Shown here in pieces: positions 17,588 to 25,949 of a stretch of 64,000 nt of DNA. Location of the stretch: the NCBI RefSeq assembly GCF_040930455.2, contig NZ_CP170494.1, one strand, 5' to 3'. Position numbers and translations under genes: made by a program. A model generated the notes under the pieces. It ran no database searches and was not told where the DNA came from. It saw nothing but the letters and a program-made list of their open reading frames with translations. Within the stretch, counting starts at the first letter, position 1. Every line of letters begins with the position of its first letter. This stretch comes from Neopusillimonas maritima. Lineage in GTDB: Bacteria; Pseudomonadota; Gammaproteobacteria; Burkholderiales; Burkholderiaceae_B.

Positions 17588-19135
17588 TTACCCCAGGCCC
17601 AAAGTCGGCCAAATTTCGTCAATTCGGCTTTTAACCTTTTCGTCCATCACAATCGGTCGGCCCCACTCTCGCTGGGTTTCTCCCGGCCATTTGTTGGTTG
17701 CGTCCATTCCCATTTTGCCGCCTAACCCCGAAACGGGCGAGGCGAAGTCCAGATAGTCGATAGGGGTGTTTTCCACCAACACAGTGTCTCGTACCGGGTC
17801 CATTCGGGTTGTCATAGCCCAAACAACCTCTTTCCAGTCGCGTGGGTCAATGTCGTCGTCGACCACCACGATGAACTTGGTGTACATGAACTGACGCAGG
17901 ACACTCCAAAGGCCAAACATCACGCGTTTGGCATGTCCGGGATACTGTTTTCGGATCGAGACAACGGCAAGCCGGTAACTACACCCTTCGGGCGGCAAAT
18001 AAAAATCGACAATTTCAGGCAGTTGGCGCTTTAACAAAGGTACGAAAACCTCGTTCAATGCAACACCCAAAACAGCGGGTTCGTCGGGCGGCTTACCCGT
18101 GTAGGTACTGTGGTAAATGGGGTTTCGGCGCATGGTGATGCGATCAACCGTGAAGACGGGAAACCAGTCTTGCTCGTTGTAATACCCGGTATGGTCGCCG
18201 TACGGCCCTTCCAGGGCCATTTCGTAGCCAGACTCTTTCGGAGGCGTCGTCGCGCCCTGCGGGTTCGTTGGCAGCGCGCCGGGGTCGGTAGACGGCAGTA
18301 TATGGCCTTCCAGTACAATCTCCGCATATGCTGGGACCGACAGTTCGCTGCCGATCGCTTGCGTTAGCTCAGTGCGGGCTCCCCGCAACAGGCCGGCGAA
18401 TTGATATTCCGAGAGGCTGTCGGGAACCGGTGTGACGGCGCCCAGAATAGTGGCCGGGTCGGTTCCCAGCGCAACGGCAATCGGGAACGGTTGGCCGGGG
18501 TTTGCAAGACAATGATCACGAAAATCCAATGCGCCGCCTCGATGCGATAACCAACGCATTATTAATTTGTTGCGTCCAATTTGTTGCTGGCGATAAATGC
18601 CCAGATTTTGGCGTCGCGCATTCGGACCCCGAGTAATCACCAGCCCCCATGTCAACAATGGGGCAATGTCCTCGGGCCAGCAGTGCTGCAAGGGTATTTG
18701 GTTCAGATCGACATCTTTGCCTTCCAGCACAATTTCCTGGCAAGGCGCGCCCCGAATTTTCTTTGGACTCATGTCCCAGAGGGCCGACTTCAGGGTGGCG
18801 ACTTTTGCGAACGCATCCCTCAGCCCTTTGGGTGCCTCGGGTTCTCGTAACGAAGCCAGCAACTCCCCAATATCGCGCAGGGCACTGACGTTATCGGCCC
18901 CCATGCCCAAGGCCACCCGATGCGGTGTGCCGAACAGGTTGGTGAGTACCGGCATGGCCGCTGCCTGATTCTGATGTTGCGCATTGCGGAACAAAAGTGC
19001 CGGCCCCTGGGTCTGAAGGACACGGTCACTGATTTCGGTCATTTCCAGGTGCGTGGAAACGCCGGCATGAATTGTCTTCAGTTCGCCAATTGACTCAAGT
19101 TGCGCTATAAAGTCGCGTAAATCACGATATTTCAA
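17588..19135 (-). CDS. ubiD: 4-hydroxy-3-polyprenylbenzoate decarboxylase
   Basis: Prenylated-FMN-dependent decarboxylase of ubiquinone synthesis, 515 residues. The N-terminus (MKYRDLRDFIAQLE) and later segments such as GDHTGYYNEQDWFPVF and VVVDDDIDPRDWKEVVWAMTTR match UbiD. The start codon is TTG: an in-frame stop lies eight codons upstream with no ATG between, and the expected N-terminus begins exactly here. The start lies three bases from that of the divergent lytic transglycosylase gene. UbiX, which makes the cofactor, is not in the window. Confidence 0.95.
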   Translation of the reverse strand: MKYRDLRDFIAQLESIGELKTIHAGVSTHLEMTEISDRVLQTQGPALLFRNAQHQNQAAAMPVLTNLFGTPHRVALGMGADNVSALRDIGELLASLREPEAPKGLRDAFAKVATLKSALWDMSPKKIRGAPCQEIVLEGKDVDLNQIPLQHCWPEDIAPLLTWGLVITRGPNARRQNLGIYRQQQIGRNKLIMRWLSHRGGALDFRDHCLANPGQPFPIAVALGTDPATILGAVTPVPDSLSEYQFAGLLRGARTELTQAIGSELSVPAYAEIVLEGHILPSTDPGALPTNPQGATTPPKESGYEMALEGPYGDHTGYYNEQDWFPVFTVDRITMRRNPIYHSTYTGKPPDEPAVLGVALNEVFVPLLKRQLPEIVDFYLPPEGCSYRLAVVSIRKQYPGHAKRVMFGLWSVLRQFMYTKFIVVVDDDIDPRDWKEVVWAMTTRMDPVRDTVLVENTPIDYLDFASPVSGLGGKMGMDATNKWPGETQREWGRPIVMDEKVKSRIDEIWPTLGLG

Positions 19136-19138
19136 GAG

Positions 19139-19999
19139 ATGTTCACCCCTATGGTTCTAAACAGTTCGGGCCAGGCGCTTGCCCGTATTTTTCGAAGTGT
19201 ACGTCATCAACTTGCTGAGTTGGTGCATGTATGTGCTGTTTATTTGGGTCTGGCTGTTCTGGTCACTGTTGCACTAAGCCTTACGGTGCCCGCATTGAAG
19301 GAACAAACCCGTCAGGTTCATACGGCTTTGCTGGCCAGTTTGCGTCCTGCCTCTTTGCAAATCGATTTGTTTTCCTTGCCGGAGCGGGGTTTTAGTTTCG
19401 GTGCTTTGTTGTCGGAGCCCGATTGGGCGAAGAGCGAGTGGGCCGAAGCGCCGTTAACCGATAGCATGCCCGATGCCGATCAACCGTTTTCGCAGGCAAT
19501 GGCCGAAGCAGATGACTATGTCATTCCAGGGGTAACGTCAGAGCAAAGCAAAGCGCTGCGCAGCTATATCGCGCGCAAATATCGCATCGCGCACAAGGCG
19601 GCGGGTGTGCTTATTCAGAATGTGTTTCAAGTGGCACGCCAGCGAGAACTCGATCCCCAATTGGTACTTGCCGTCATCGCAATCGAGTCTCGTTACAATC
19701 CGTTTGCTGAAAGTCATGTCGGGGCGCAGGGTCTGATGCAAGTGATGACACGCGTCCATAAAGAGAAATTTGTTGATTTTGCCGATGGAGTAGATGCCGC
19801 GTTGAATCCTTTGGCCAATATTCAGGTGGGCACTCAAATTCTGTACGATTGCATCAAGCGGCGTGGTTCAATTCGTGGGGGGTTGGCGTGCTACGTTGGC
19901 GCGACCGGGCCGGGCGACGGCGGTTACGGCAATAAAGTGCTGGCCGAAATGCGTCGTATCGCGCTTGCCTCGGGCATTGCGCCCAGCTTTAAGTTGTAA
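19139..19999 (+). CDS. Lytic transglycosylase (SLT domain), membrane-anchored
   Basis: Peptidoglycan-cleaving enzyme of 286 residues. A signal-anchor helix lies at about 32-52. A linker follows, then an SLT/goose-lysozyme-like domain (about 155-280) with the catalytic Glu in VIAIESRYNPFA and the motif GAQGLMQVMTRVH. The usual second motif appears as NIQVGTQIL, and LACYVGATGPGDGGYGNKV matches the C-terminal Tyr-rich region. An alternative ATG lies four codons in. The 5' end nearly abuts divergent ubiD, so its promoter must lie within the ubiD 5' coding region. Confidence 0.88.
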   Translation: MFTPMVLNSSGQALARIFRSVRHQLAELVHVCAVYLGLAVLVTVALSLTVPALKEQTRQVHTALLASLRPASLQIDLFSLPERGFSFGALLSEPDWAKSEWAEAPLTDSMPDADQPFSQAMAEADDYVIPGVTSEQSKALRSYIARKYRIAHKAAGVLIQNVFQVARQRELDPQLVLAVIAIESRYNPFAESHVGAQGLMQVMTRVHKEKFVDFADGVDAALNPLANIQVGTQILYDCIKRRGSIRGGLACYVGATGPGDGGYGNKVLAEMRRIALASGIAPSFKL

Positions 20000-20005
20000 T
20001 TCGGG

Positions 20006-21163
20006 TTAGCGCAGAAATTGAGCCATGCGCCCAACGGCCTCTTCCAGCCGATTTAAGCCCAACGTATAGGAAAAGCGCAGCATTTTTTGGGCATGTGCGG
20101 GGCCAAAGTCGCGACCGGGCACCGCCGCAACATGAGCCTGGGCAAGCATTTGCTGCGAAAACGCTTCACTGTCATTACTGTGCCGGCTAACGTCGGCGTA
20201 CACATAGAACGCACCATCAGGCTTAACCGGAACGGTTAGCCCTAGTTTTTCAAGCTCCGGAACCAGATAATCGCGCCGCTGTTTGAACGAAAGGCGGCGG
20301 TTTTCATAGATGCGCATGACTTCCGGCTCAAAGCAGGTGAGGGCGGCATGCTGAGCCAGACTGGGTGCGCAGATGGTCAGGCTGGCCGCGAGTTTGTCTA
20401 CGGCGGTGATCATGGTTTCGGGCACAGTCATCCAGCCCAAGCGCCAACCGGTCATGTGAAAATATTTTGAAAAGCTATTGATAATAATGAGATTATCATC
20501 CAGGGTGAGGGCGCTTTCGGGCTTTTCATCGTAATAAAGTCCAAGATAGATCTCGTCCATAATGACAAAGCCGCCACGGGCATTAACTGCCTCGATAAGC
20601 TTCTTGAGTTCAGACTGCAAAATGCGTGTGCCAGTGGGGTTGCTGGGCGAAGCAATAACGACACCGCGCGTATCCGGGCCCCAATGTGTTTCGATATCGT
20701 TTGCCGTTAGCTGGAATTGTTGTTCGGGCCCGCACGGAATCAGCTTTGGTCTACCACCTGCACAGCGTATAAAGTTCTGGTTGGCGGGGTAGGATGGGTC
20801 GGGCATGAGTATCTCAGCCCCCGGGTCGATCAGTGCCGTGCAGGCTAATAAAAGTGCGCCGGAGGCGCCCGACGTGACGATAACCCGTTCAGGCTTCACA
20901 CGGGCACCGAATTCCTCGCCATAATAATGTGCAATGGCTTCGCGCAAGGGCGCAAGGCCCAATGGGGGGGTATAACCGCTTAATCCGGCGGATGAAGCCC
21001 GGTTCAGTGTTTCTACCACTTGGGCTGGAGCGGTGAAGTCGGGTTCGCCGATGCCCAGGCTGATAATGTCGTGCCCTTGTGCAATGAGTGCCGCCCCCTG
21101 TTTGAACACCTCAACGGCGTAGAATGGTTGTATCTCGGAGCATCTTTGGGCCAATTCGGGCAT
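20006..21163 (-). CDS. Pyridoxal-phosphate aminotransferase, class I/II
   Basis: A 385-residue fold-type I aminotransferase. The PLP-binding Lys is in NSFSKYFHMTGWRLGW (about 230-245). Cofactor and substrate residues are visible in SPSNPTGT and the C-terminal RFSYTLGLNRL. The N-terminal LGIGEPDFTAP is typical of aspartate/alanine-type enzymes. The exact substrate cannot be fixed from sequence. It is convergent with the transglycosylase gene (six bases apart) and divergent from the FAD-oxidase-like gene. Confidence 0.9.
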   Translation of the reverse strand: MPELAQRCSEIQPFYAVEVFKQGAALIAQGHDIISLGIGEPDFTAPAQVVETLNRASSAGLSGYTPPLGLAPLREAIAHYYGEEFGARVKPERVIVTSGASGALLLACTALIDPGAEILMPDPSYPANQNFIRCAGGRPKLIPCGPEQQFQLTANDIETHWGPDTRGVVIASPSNPTGTRILQSELKKLIEAVNARGGFVIMDEIYLGLYYDEKPESALTLDDNLIIINSFSKYFHMTGWRLGWMTVPETMITAVDKLAASLTICAPSLAQHAALTCFEPEVMRIYENRRLSFKQRRDYLVPELEKLGLTVPVKPDGAFYVYADVSRHSNDSEAFSQQMLAQAHVAAVPGRDFGPAHAQKMLRFSYTLGLNRLEEAVGRMAQFLR

Positions 21164-21244
21164 AACGGCGTCTCTTTGCAGGTCACGGTTTATTGAGTTT
21201 AAAGCGTTATTTAATCGTATTATTCAGTTCAAAGGAAATCAGGC

Positions 21245-22162
21245 ATGCCGTCGCTGTCACGCCGCGCGTTTTTCACGGGTCGGCGCATCACGAATGATCC
21301 ATGGGAAAATTTTTGCCAACGAATGCGCCGTTTAGTGCAGGGAAGTTTTTTTAACGAGGGTCGGGTCGACGGTTTTGGTCATGCCAGGCTGTCAGCCAAA
21401 ACACCGGCCGACGCGCATCACGCGCTTATGTTGTGTAATGAATACGAGGTTGTGTTCATGCTTGATGGCTTGGAAGAAGAGGCACAGCAACCAGGGTCGC
21501 CGGTATTGTGGGTTGACCCCAGTATCTATTTGAAAACCTGTCAGCCGGTGCCTGAAACGGACGATAAATGGTTTGTACAACCGGGCTGTTTCGTTGCGGA
21601 ACTTAAGCAGGCCGGCTTGAAGCAGTTTGATGCGTTCCCCGATTATTTAACCGTGGCGGCATTGCTTGCCGATCGAGTCCACATGAATTTGCCCACGGGT
21701 GAGCTTGGACGTATGGGCTTAAGCCATGCCGGAGTGCTGTTCGCCGATGAAACGAAGGCGGTTTTAGGTCCTTTCGGGGAGACGCAACAACAACCTTTGG
21801 GCACGTTAACGTTGCAGCAACTCGCGCCTGCACTTTTTCGCCTTGCTGCGGGAGATTCTGCCAAGCTGTGTGCCGACGCTTCTCACTGGCCCGGCCGATA
21901 TCGCCTCGATGCGTTGATGCCGGCCGATGGGCATGAAGTGAACCTTTCGCACTTACTTTTCGGGCACGGCGGAGACTTATGCTGGGCGGAGTGGTTTGTG
22001 TTTCGGGCGATGTCGGAGCCAGTCGAACCGCTGCCGTTCCGGGGTGTGGCGTCGAACGCGTTTGACGATACGGTCGTTTATGCAGCGCAAGATATCGATC
22101 TGCATATCAAGAATCAGTTTGATCCCTGTGGTATTTTTCCCCACCCGGGCCAGGCATTGTAA
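21245..22162 (+). CDS. Degenerate FAD-linked oxidase-like protein
   Basis: A 305-residue protein without a confident family name. The N-terminus has SLSRRAFFTGRR, like a Tat or NapF-type leader, but no hydrophobic stretch follows it. Residues about 45-75 (LSAKTPADAHHALMLCNEYEV) resemble the start of the PCMH-type FAD-binding domain of GlcD-like oxidases. The C-terminus (DLHIKNQFDPCGIFPHPG) resembles the closing motif of GlcD/GlcE-type proteins. The Gly-rich FAD pyrophosphate loop is not evident, so it may no longer bind FAD. AAAGGA precedes the ATG. maeB follows 66 bases downstream. A glycolate oxidase GlcE-like subunit is the main alternative. Confidence 0.7.
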   Translation: MPSLSRRAFFTGRRITNDPWENFCQRMRRLVQGSFFNEGRVDGFGHARLSAKTPADAHHALMLCNEYEVVFMLDGLEEEAQQPGSPVLWVDPSIYLKTCQPVPETDDKWFVQPGCFVAELKQAGLKQFDAFPDYLTVAALLADRVHMNLPTGELGRMGLSHAGVLFADETKAVLGPFGETQQQPLGTLTLQQLAPALFRLAAGDSAKLCADASHWPGRYRLDALMPADGHEVNLSHLLFGHGGDLCWAEWFVFRAMSEPVEPLPFRGVASNAFDDTVVYAAQDIDLHIKNQFDPCGIFPHPGQAL

Positions 22163-22228
22163 TTTTTTAACCGGGCATGTGTGTATCATTCCCTTTGTTT
22201 CATTCTTTTTTGACGTAAACGGACCATC

Positions 22229-24526
22229 ATGGAAGAGAATCTTCGTAAAGCCGCGCTTGAGTATCACGAGAAAGGGCGTCCTGGGAAAATTGCAGTCACC
22301 GCCACCAAACAGTTGTCGAACCAGCGCGATTTGATGCTGGCCTATTCTCCGGGTGTGGCAGCCGCTTGCGAAGAAATTGTGTCAGATCCCCAAAACGCCC
22401 GGCGCTTCACGGCGCGAGGCAATCTGGTTGGCGTCATCACCAACGGTTCGGCTGTTCTGGGGCTAGGCAACATTGGTGCCCTGGCATCGAAACCGGTCAT
22501 GGAAGGCAAGGCGGTACTCTTCAAAAAGTTTGCAGGTATCGATGTTTTCGATATTGAAATTAACGAATCGGATCCCGACAAGCTGGTTGAGACCATTGCT
22601 CGCCTGGAGCCCACGTTCGGCGGCATTAACCTGGAAGACATTAAAGCGCCGGAATGCTTCATTGTTGAGCGCAAGTTGCGCGAGCGTATGTCAATCCCGG
22701 TTTTTCATGACGACCAGCACGGAACGGCAATCTGTGTGGCTTCGGCCTTTATCAGTGCTTTGAAAGTTGTCGAAAAAGATATCGACAAGGTCAAGGTCGT
22801 GGTGTCGGGGGCGGGCGCAGCTGCGCTGGCGTGTCTTGAACTGATGGTCGATTTAGGCTTGCCCGCAAAGAATATATGGGTCTCTGACATTGAAGGGGTG
22901 GTGTACCAGGGCCGCACGGTATTGATGGACCCGGAAAAAGCTCGTTACGCGCAGGAAACCGAGGCGCGTACGCTGGGCGATATTATCGAGGGAGCCGACG
23001 TATTCCTGGGGTTGTCCGCCGGTGGCGTGTTGAAACCCGAGATGGTGGCCCGCATGGCCTCGAACCCCATTATTTTGGCTTTGGCGAATCCCAGTCCTGA
23101 AATACTGCCGGAAGACGCCCATGCCGTGCGCGACGATGTTGTGGTGGCAACCGGTCGTTCCGACTATCCGAATCAGGTTAATAACGTGTTGTGCTTCCCC
23201 TATATGTTCCGTGGGGCGCTCGACGTTGGCGCAACCACGATTACACGGGGCATGGAGAAAGCGGCCGTTGAGGCCATTTCGCAGTTGGCGCAGGAAGAGC
23301 AGAATGACGTTGTGGCGGCCGCCTACGGCAGTTACGGCGTATCTTTCGGGCGCGAGTATCTCATTCCCAAGCCGTTCGATCCGCGTCTTATTTTGCGCAT
23401 TGCGCCGGCCGTGGCAAAGGCCGCCATGGACGACGGCGTGGCAACCCGCCCCATTGAAGATTTCGACGCATACGCAGAGCAATTGCAGCAGTTCATTTAT
23501 CGCTCGGGTTCGTTCATGAAGCCCTTGTTTTCCGCCGCCAAAGCGATGGTACGTGATGGCGGCAAGGCGCGTATTGTCTTCACGGAAGGGGAGGATGAGC
23601 GCGTGTTGCGGGCGGTTCAAATCGTTGTGGATGAACATTTGGCAAAGCCGATTCTGGTCGGGCGTCCGGCCGTCCTGGAGGCGCGCATTAAACGCTTTAA
23701 TCTGCGCCTTAAGTTGGGTGTGGATGTTGAGGTTACCAATCCGGATTACGACGAGCGGTTCCATCAATATTGGACAACCTATTGGGAAAAAATGTGCCGG
23801 CGCGGCATTAGCAAGGAAATGGCGCGGGTCGAGATGCGTCGCCGCCTGACGTTAATTGGTGCCATGATGGTGCATTTGGGCGATGCCGACGGCATGATTT
23901 GCGGTACGGTTGGGGCCTATGCCGATCATCTGCGCTTTGTTGATGAGGTTATTGGCAAGGCGCCTGGGGCAAAAACATACGCCGCCATGAATATTCTGTT
24001 GCTTTCCGAACGGACGGTGGCGTTGGCTGACACTCATGTGAATGATGATCCCTCGGCGGAGCAGGTTGCTGAAATTACCATGGCGGCGGCGGCACAAATG
24101 CGCCGCTTGAATATTGAACCGAAAATAGCGCTGTTGTCGCGTTCAAACTTCGGCACGGGCAGTTCGGCGTCCGGCGAGAAGATGCGTCAGGCGCTGGAGA
24201 TGGTTCATGCCCAGGCGCCTGATCTTGAGGTTGATGGCGAGATGCATGGCGACTGCGCATTGGACGAATCGTTGCGTGAGCGCATTCTTCCCTCAACAAC
24301 ATTGAAAGGTGCGGCCAATTTGTTGATTTGCCCCAACGTTGACTCGGGTAATATCGCGTATAACTTGCTTAAAACAGCGGCTGGTGGCAATGTTGCGATT
24401 GGCCCGTTTTTGTTGGGCGCAAATGCGCCGGTGCATATCCTTACGTCCAGCTCAACGGTGCGTCGCATTGTCAACATGACCGCAATGGCGGTGGTCGACG
24501 CAAATACACTAAGCCCATCCCCGTAA
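22229..24526 (+). CDS. maeB: NADP-dependent malic enzyme (malate dehydrogenase, decarboxylating)
   Basis: Converts malate to pyruvate and CO2 with NADP. The 765 residues comprise a malic enzyme part (about 1-420, with VFHDDQHGTAICVASAF and the dinucleotide motif VVSGAGAAALACLELMV) and a C-terminal phosphotransacetylase-like domain (about 430-765, with NFGTGSSASGEKM and ICPNVDSGNIAYNLLK). This is the MaeB architecture, in which the C-terminal domain usually senses acetyl-CoA rather than acting as a Pta. A barstar-like gene follows after 22 bases and could be co-transcribed. Confidence 0.96.
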   Translation: MEENLRKAALEYHEKGRPGKIAVTATKQLSNQRDLMLAYSPGVAAACEEIVSDPQNARRFTARGNLVGVITNGSAVLGLGNIGALASKPVMEGKAVLFKKFAGIDVFDIEINESDPDKLVETIARLEPTFGGINLEDIKAPECFIVERKLRERMSIPVFHDDQHGTAICVASAFISALKVVEKDIDKVKVVVSGAGAAALACLELMVDLGLPAKNIWVSDIEGVVYQGRTVLMDPEKARYAQETEARTLGDIIEGADVFLGLSAGGVLKPEMVARMASNPIILALANPSPEILPEDAHAVRDDVVVATGRSDYPNQVNNVLCFPYMFRGALDVGATTITRGMEKAAVEAISQLAQEEQNDVVAAAYGSYGVSFGREYLIPKPFDPRLILRIAPAVAKAAMDDGVATRPIEDFDAYAEQLQQFIYRSGSFMKPLFSAAKAMVRDGGKARIVFTEGEDERVLRAVQIVVDEHLAKPILVGRPAVLEARIKRFNLRLKLGVDVEVTNPDYDERFHQYWTTYWEKMCRRGISKEMARVEMRRRLTLIGAMMVHLGDADGMICGTVGAYADHLRFVDEVIGKAPGAKTYAAMNILLLSERTVALADTHVNDDPSAEQVAEITMAAAAQMRRLNIEPKIALLSRSNFGTGSSASGEKMRQALEMVHAQAPDLEVDGEMHGDCALDESLRERILPSTTLKGAANLLICPNVDSGNIAYNLLKTAAGGNVAIGPFLLGANAPVHILTSSSTVRRIVNMTAMAVVDANTLSPSP

Positions 24527-24548
24527 TACGTTTTTTATCGGAGGCGCA

Positions 24549-25004
24549 ATGACCCAGTCCGCATTGCAAAAGAAGCTGAAAAAAGGGGGCCAGATCGACG
24601 CCCTTTCAGTCAGCCAGGAAGAAGTGGCAAAACAGGCCGACGCGCTGGGTATCACTTATTTCCCCGTTGAGTGTGATCGTGCCCGTAGTCGCTCGGCTGT
24701 GCTAAGGGCTGTTGTGAAAGCGGTTGATTTTCCCGAGTTTTTTGGGGGTAATCTGGATGCTTTTTACGATTGCCTGTGCGATACGGTTATCGATCAGAAA
24801 GCAGGGCTATGCCTTTGGTTTCACAATTTGCACTCGGGCGACCCGGCGCTTGAGGAAGATTCAAAAGCCATTATCTCGGTATGTGAAGATGTGGTGGAGT
24901 ACGCTGCGAATAACGGGCGCAGCTTTTCTTTCGCGGTTCAGCACGCTGGAAAACATCCCGACCCCGAGCCGGGTGTTGCGCCGGTTCCGTACTCCGGCAG
25001 TTAA
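24549..25004 (+). CDS. Barstar-family protein (putative ribonuclease inhibitor)
   Basis: A 151-residue protein with a barstar-like domain over about residues 25-115. The diagnostic stretch is AVVKAVDFPEFFGGNLDAFYDCLCD (about 57-81), which aligns with the barstar helix that plugs the barnase active site and carries the Phe-Gly-x-Asn-x-Asp pattern. Barstar itself is about 90 residues; this protein has a charged N-terminal extension and a Pro-rich tail. No barnase-like RNase lies next to it. A GGAGG ribosome-binding site precedes the ATG. It may be an orphan antitoxin-like inhibitor or a repurposed protein. Confidence 0.85.
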   Translation: MTQSALQKKLKKGGQIDALSVSQEEVAKQADALGITYFPVECDRARSRSAVLRAVVKAVDFPEFFGGNLDAFYDCLCDTVIDQKAGLCLWFHNLHSGDPALEEDSKAIISVCEDVVEYAANNGRSFSFAVQHAGKHPDPEPGVAPVPYSGS

Positions 25005-25006
25005 CG

Positions 25007-25026
25007 TAGCGGCACCCGCGCCGCTA
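25007..25026. terminator. Small GC hairpin between barstar-like gene and rsmE
   Basis: A perfect 7-base inverted repeat (25007-25013 and 25020-25026) with a six-base loop lies in the 19-base convergent gap and touches the rsmE stop codon. It has no T-tract on either side, so it is at best a weak terminator. Confidence 0.3.
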
Positions 25027-25746
25027 TTCCCAGTCTTGCAGGGCACTAATGGCCGATACCATGGCCAGCCCTGCGGTTTCTGTTCTTAATATGCGCTTGC
25101 CGAAACGAACTGGTTTGACCCCGGCCTTATCGGCCTGCGCCATTTCTTCTTCCGACCAGCCACCCTCGGGCCCAATGAGCAAGGTGATGTGATTTGAGGA
25201 TGGGTTCAGCACGTCGCGTAAGGAGTGGGGGGCGTCGGGGTGGCAAATAAGCGTCAGGTCGGTGGTTGCCAACAGGGATGGCAGTGTTTTTGGTTCGGTA
25301 AGTTGCATGAGTTGATTGCGACCGCATTGGGCGCAGGCCGACTCAATAATTTTCTCCCAATGGCGCATTTTCTTGCCGATGCGTTCGGCGCCCAGATTGA
25401 CTACACTGCGTCGCGCTAAAACCGGAATGAAGGTGCGTACACCTGTTTCAACCGCTTTTTCGATGATCCAATCCATTTTGTCCGACGAGACTAACGCTTG
25501 CCCTAACGTTAAATGGCCGGCCAACTCAACATTTCGGGTTTCATATTTATGGATATGGGCCAGGGCTTTCTTGCCTTCAAGAATTAAGGTCGCGTGATAT
25601 TGCCCCTGCCGGCCGTCGAATAACACTATCGGTGTGTCGTGCTTAAGGCGCAAGACTCGAACGGCATGGTGGGCCAGTGTGTCGGGTAGTTCAATCGTAT
25701 CGCCGCATTGCGGCGAGAAGGGGTAGAAAAAGCGCGGAGCAGTCAT
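25024..25746 (-). CDS. rsmE: 16S rRNA (uracil-1498-N3)-methyltransferase
   Basis: SPOUT-class SAM-dependent methyltransferase (240 residues) acting on U1498 of 16S rRNA. An N-terminal PUA-like domain (about 1-70, with LAHHAVRVLRLK) is followed by the knotted domain with LLIGPEGGWSEEE and FGKRILRTETAGLAMVSAI. The second part contains the SAM-binding trefoil knot. The gene is convergent with the barstar-like gene and divergent from tkt. Confidence 0.95.
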   Translation of the reverse strand: MTAPRFFYPFSPQCGDTIELPDTLAHHAVRVLRLKHDTPIVLFDGRQGQYHATLILEGKKALAHIHKYETRNVELAGHLTLGQALVSSDKMDWIIEKAVETGVRTFIPVLARRSVVNLGAERIGKKMRHWEKIIESACAQCGRNQLMQLTEPKTLPSLLATTDLTLICHPDAPHSLRDVLNPSSNHITLLIGPEGGWSEEEMAQADKAGVKPVRFGKRILRTETAGLAMVSAISALQDWE

Positions 25747-25949
25747 TAAGGGGTGTCCGGGGTAAGCAAATGGACCTTGGAGGCCGGGTGCCTGAAAGCC
25801 TTTAATTCTAGCGTGCCGCCGTCAAAATGTTGCGTTCATTTGACATGTAACAGGCTAAATGTACGGCGGGTGTTAAAATGTTCGGCTTTGCAATCTTTCT
25901 TTATTGGGGTTTGCCCTGATAGGGTTCGCCTTCATATAGCGAGTATCCA

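Noticed and set aside
22853..23767. A 304-residue open frame on the minus strand inside maeB
   Set aside because: It lies wholly antisense to a well-supported gene, shows no recognisable domain and is explained by codon bias of the maeB strand.
25840..25845. A perfect TTGACA upstream of tkt as a -35 element
   Set aside because: No acceptable -10 lies 15-19 bases downstream; the nearest good AT-rich hexamer is about 28 bases away.
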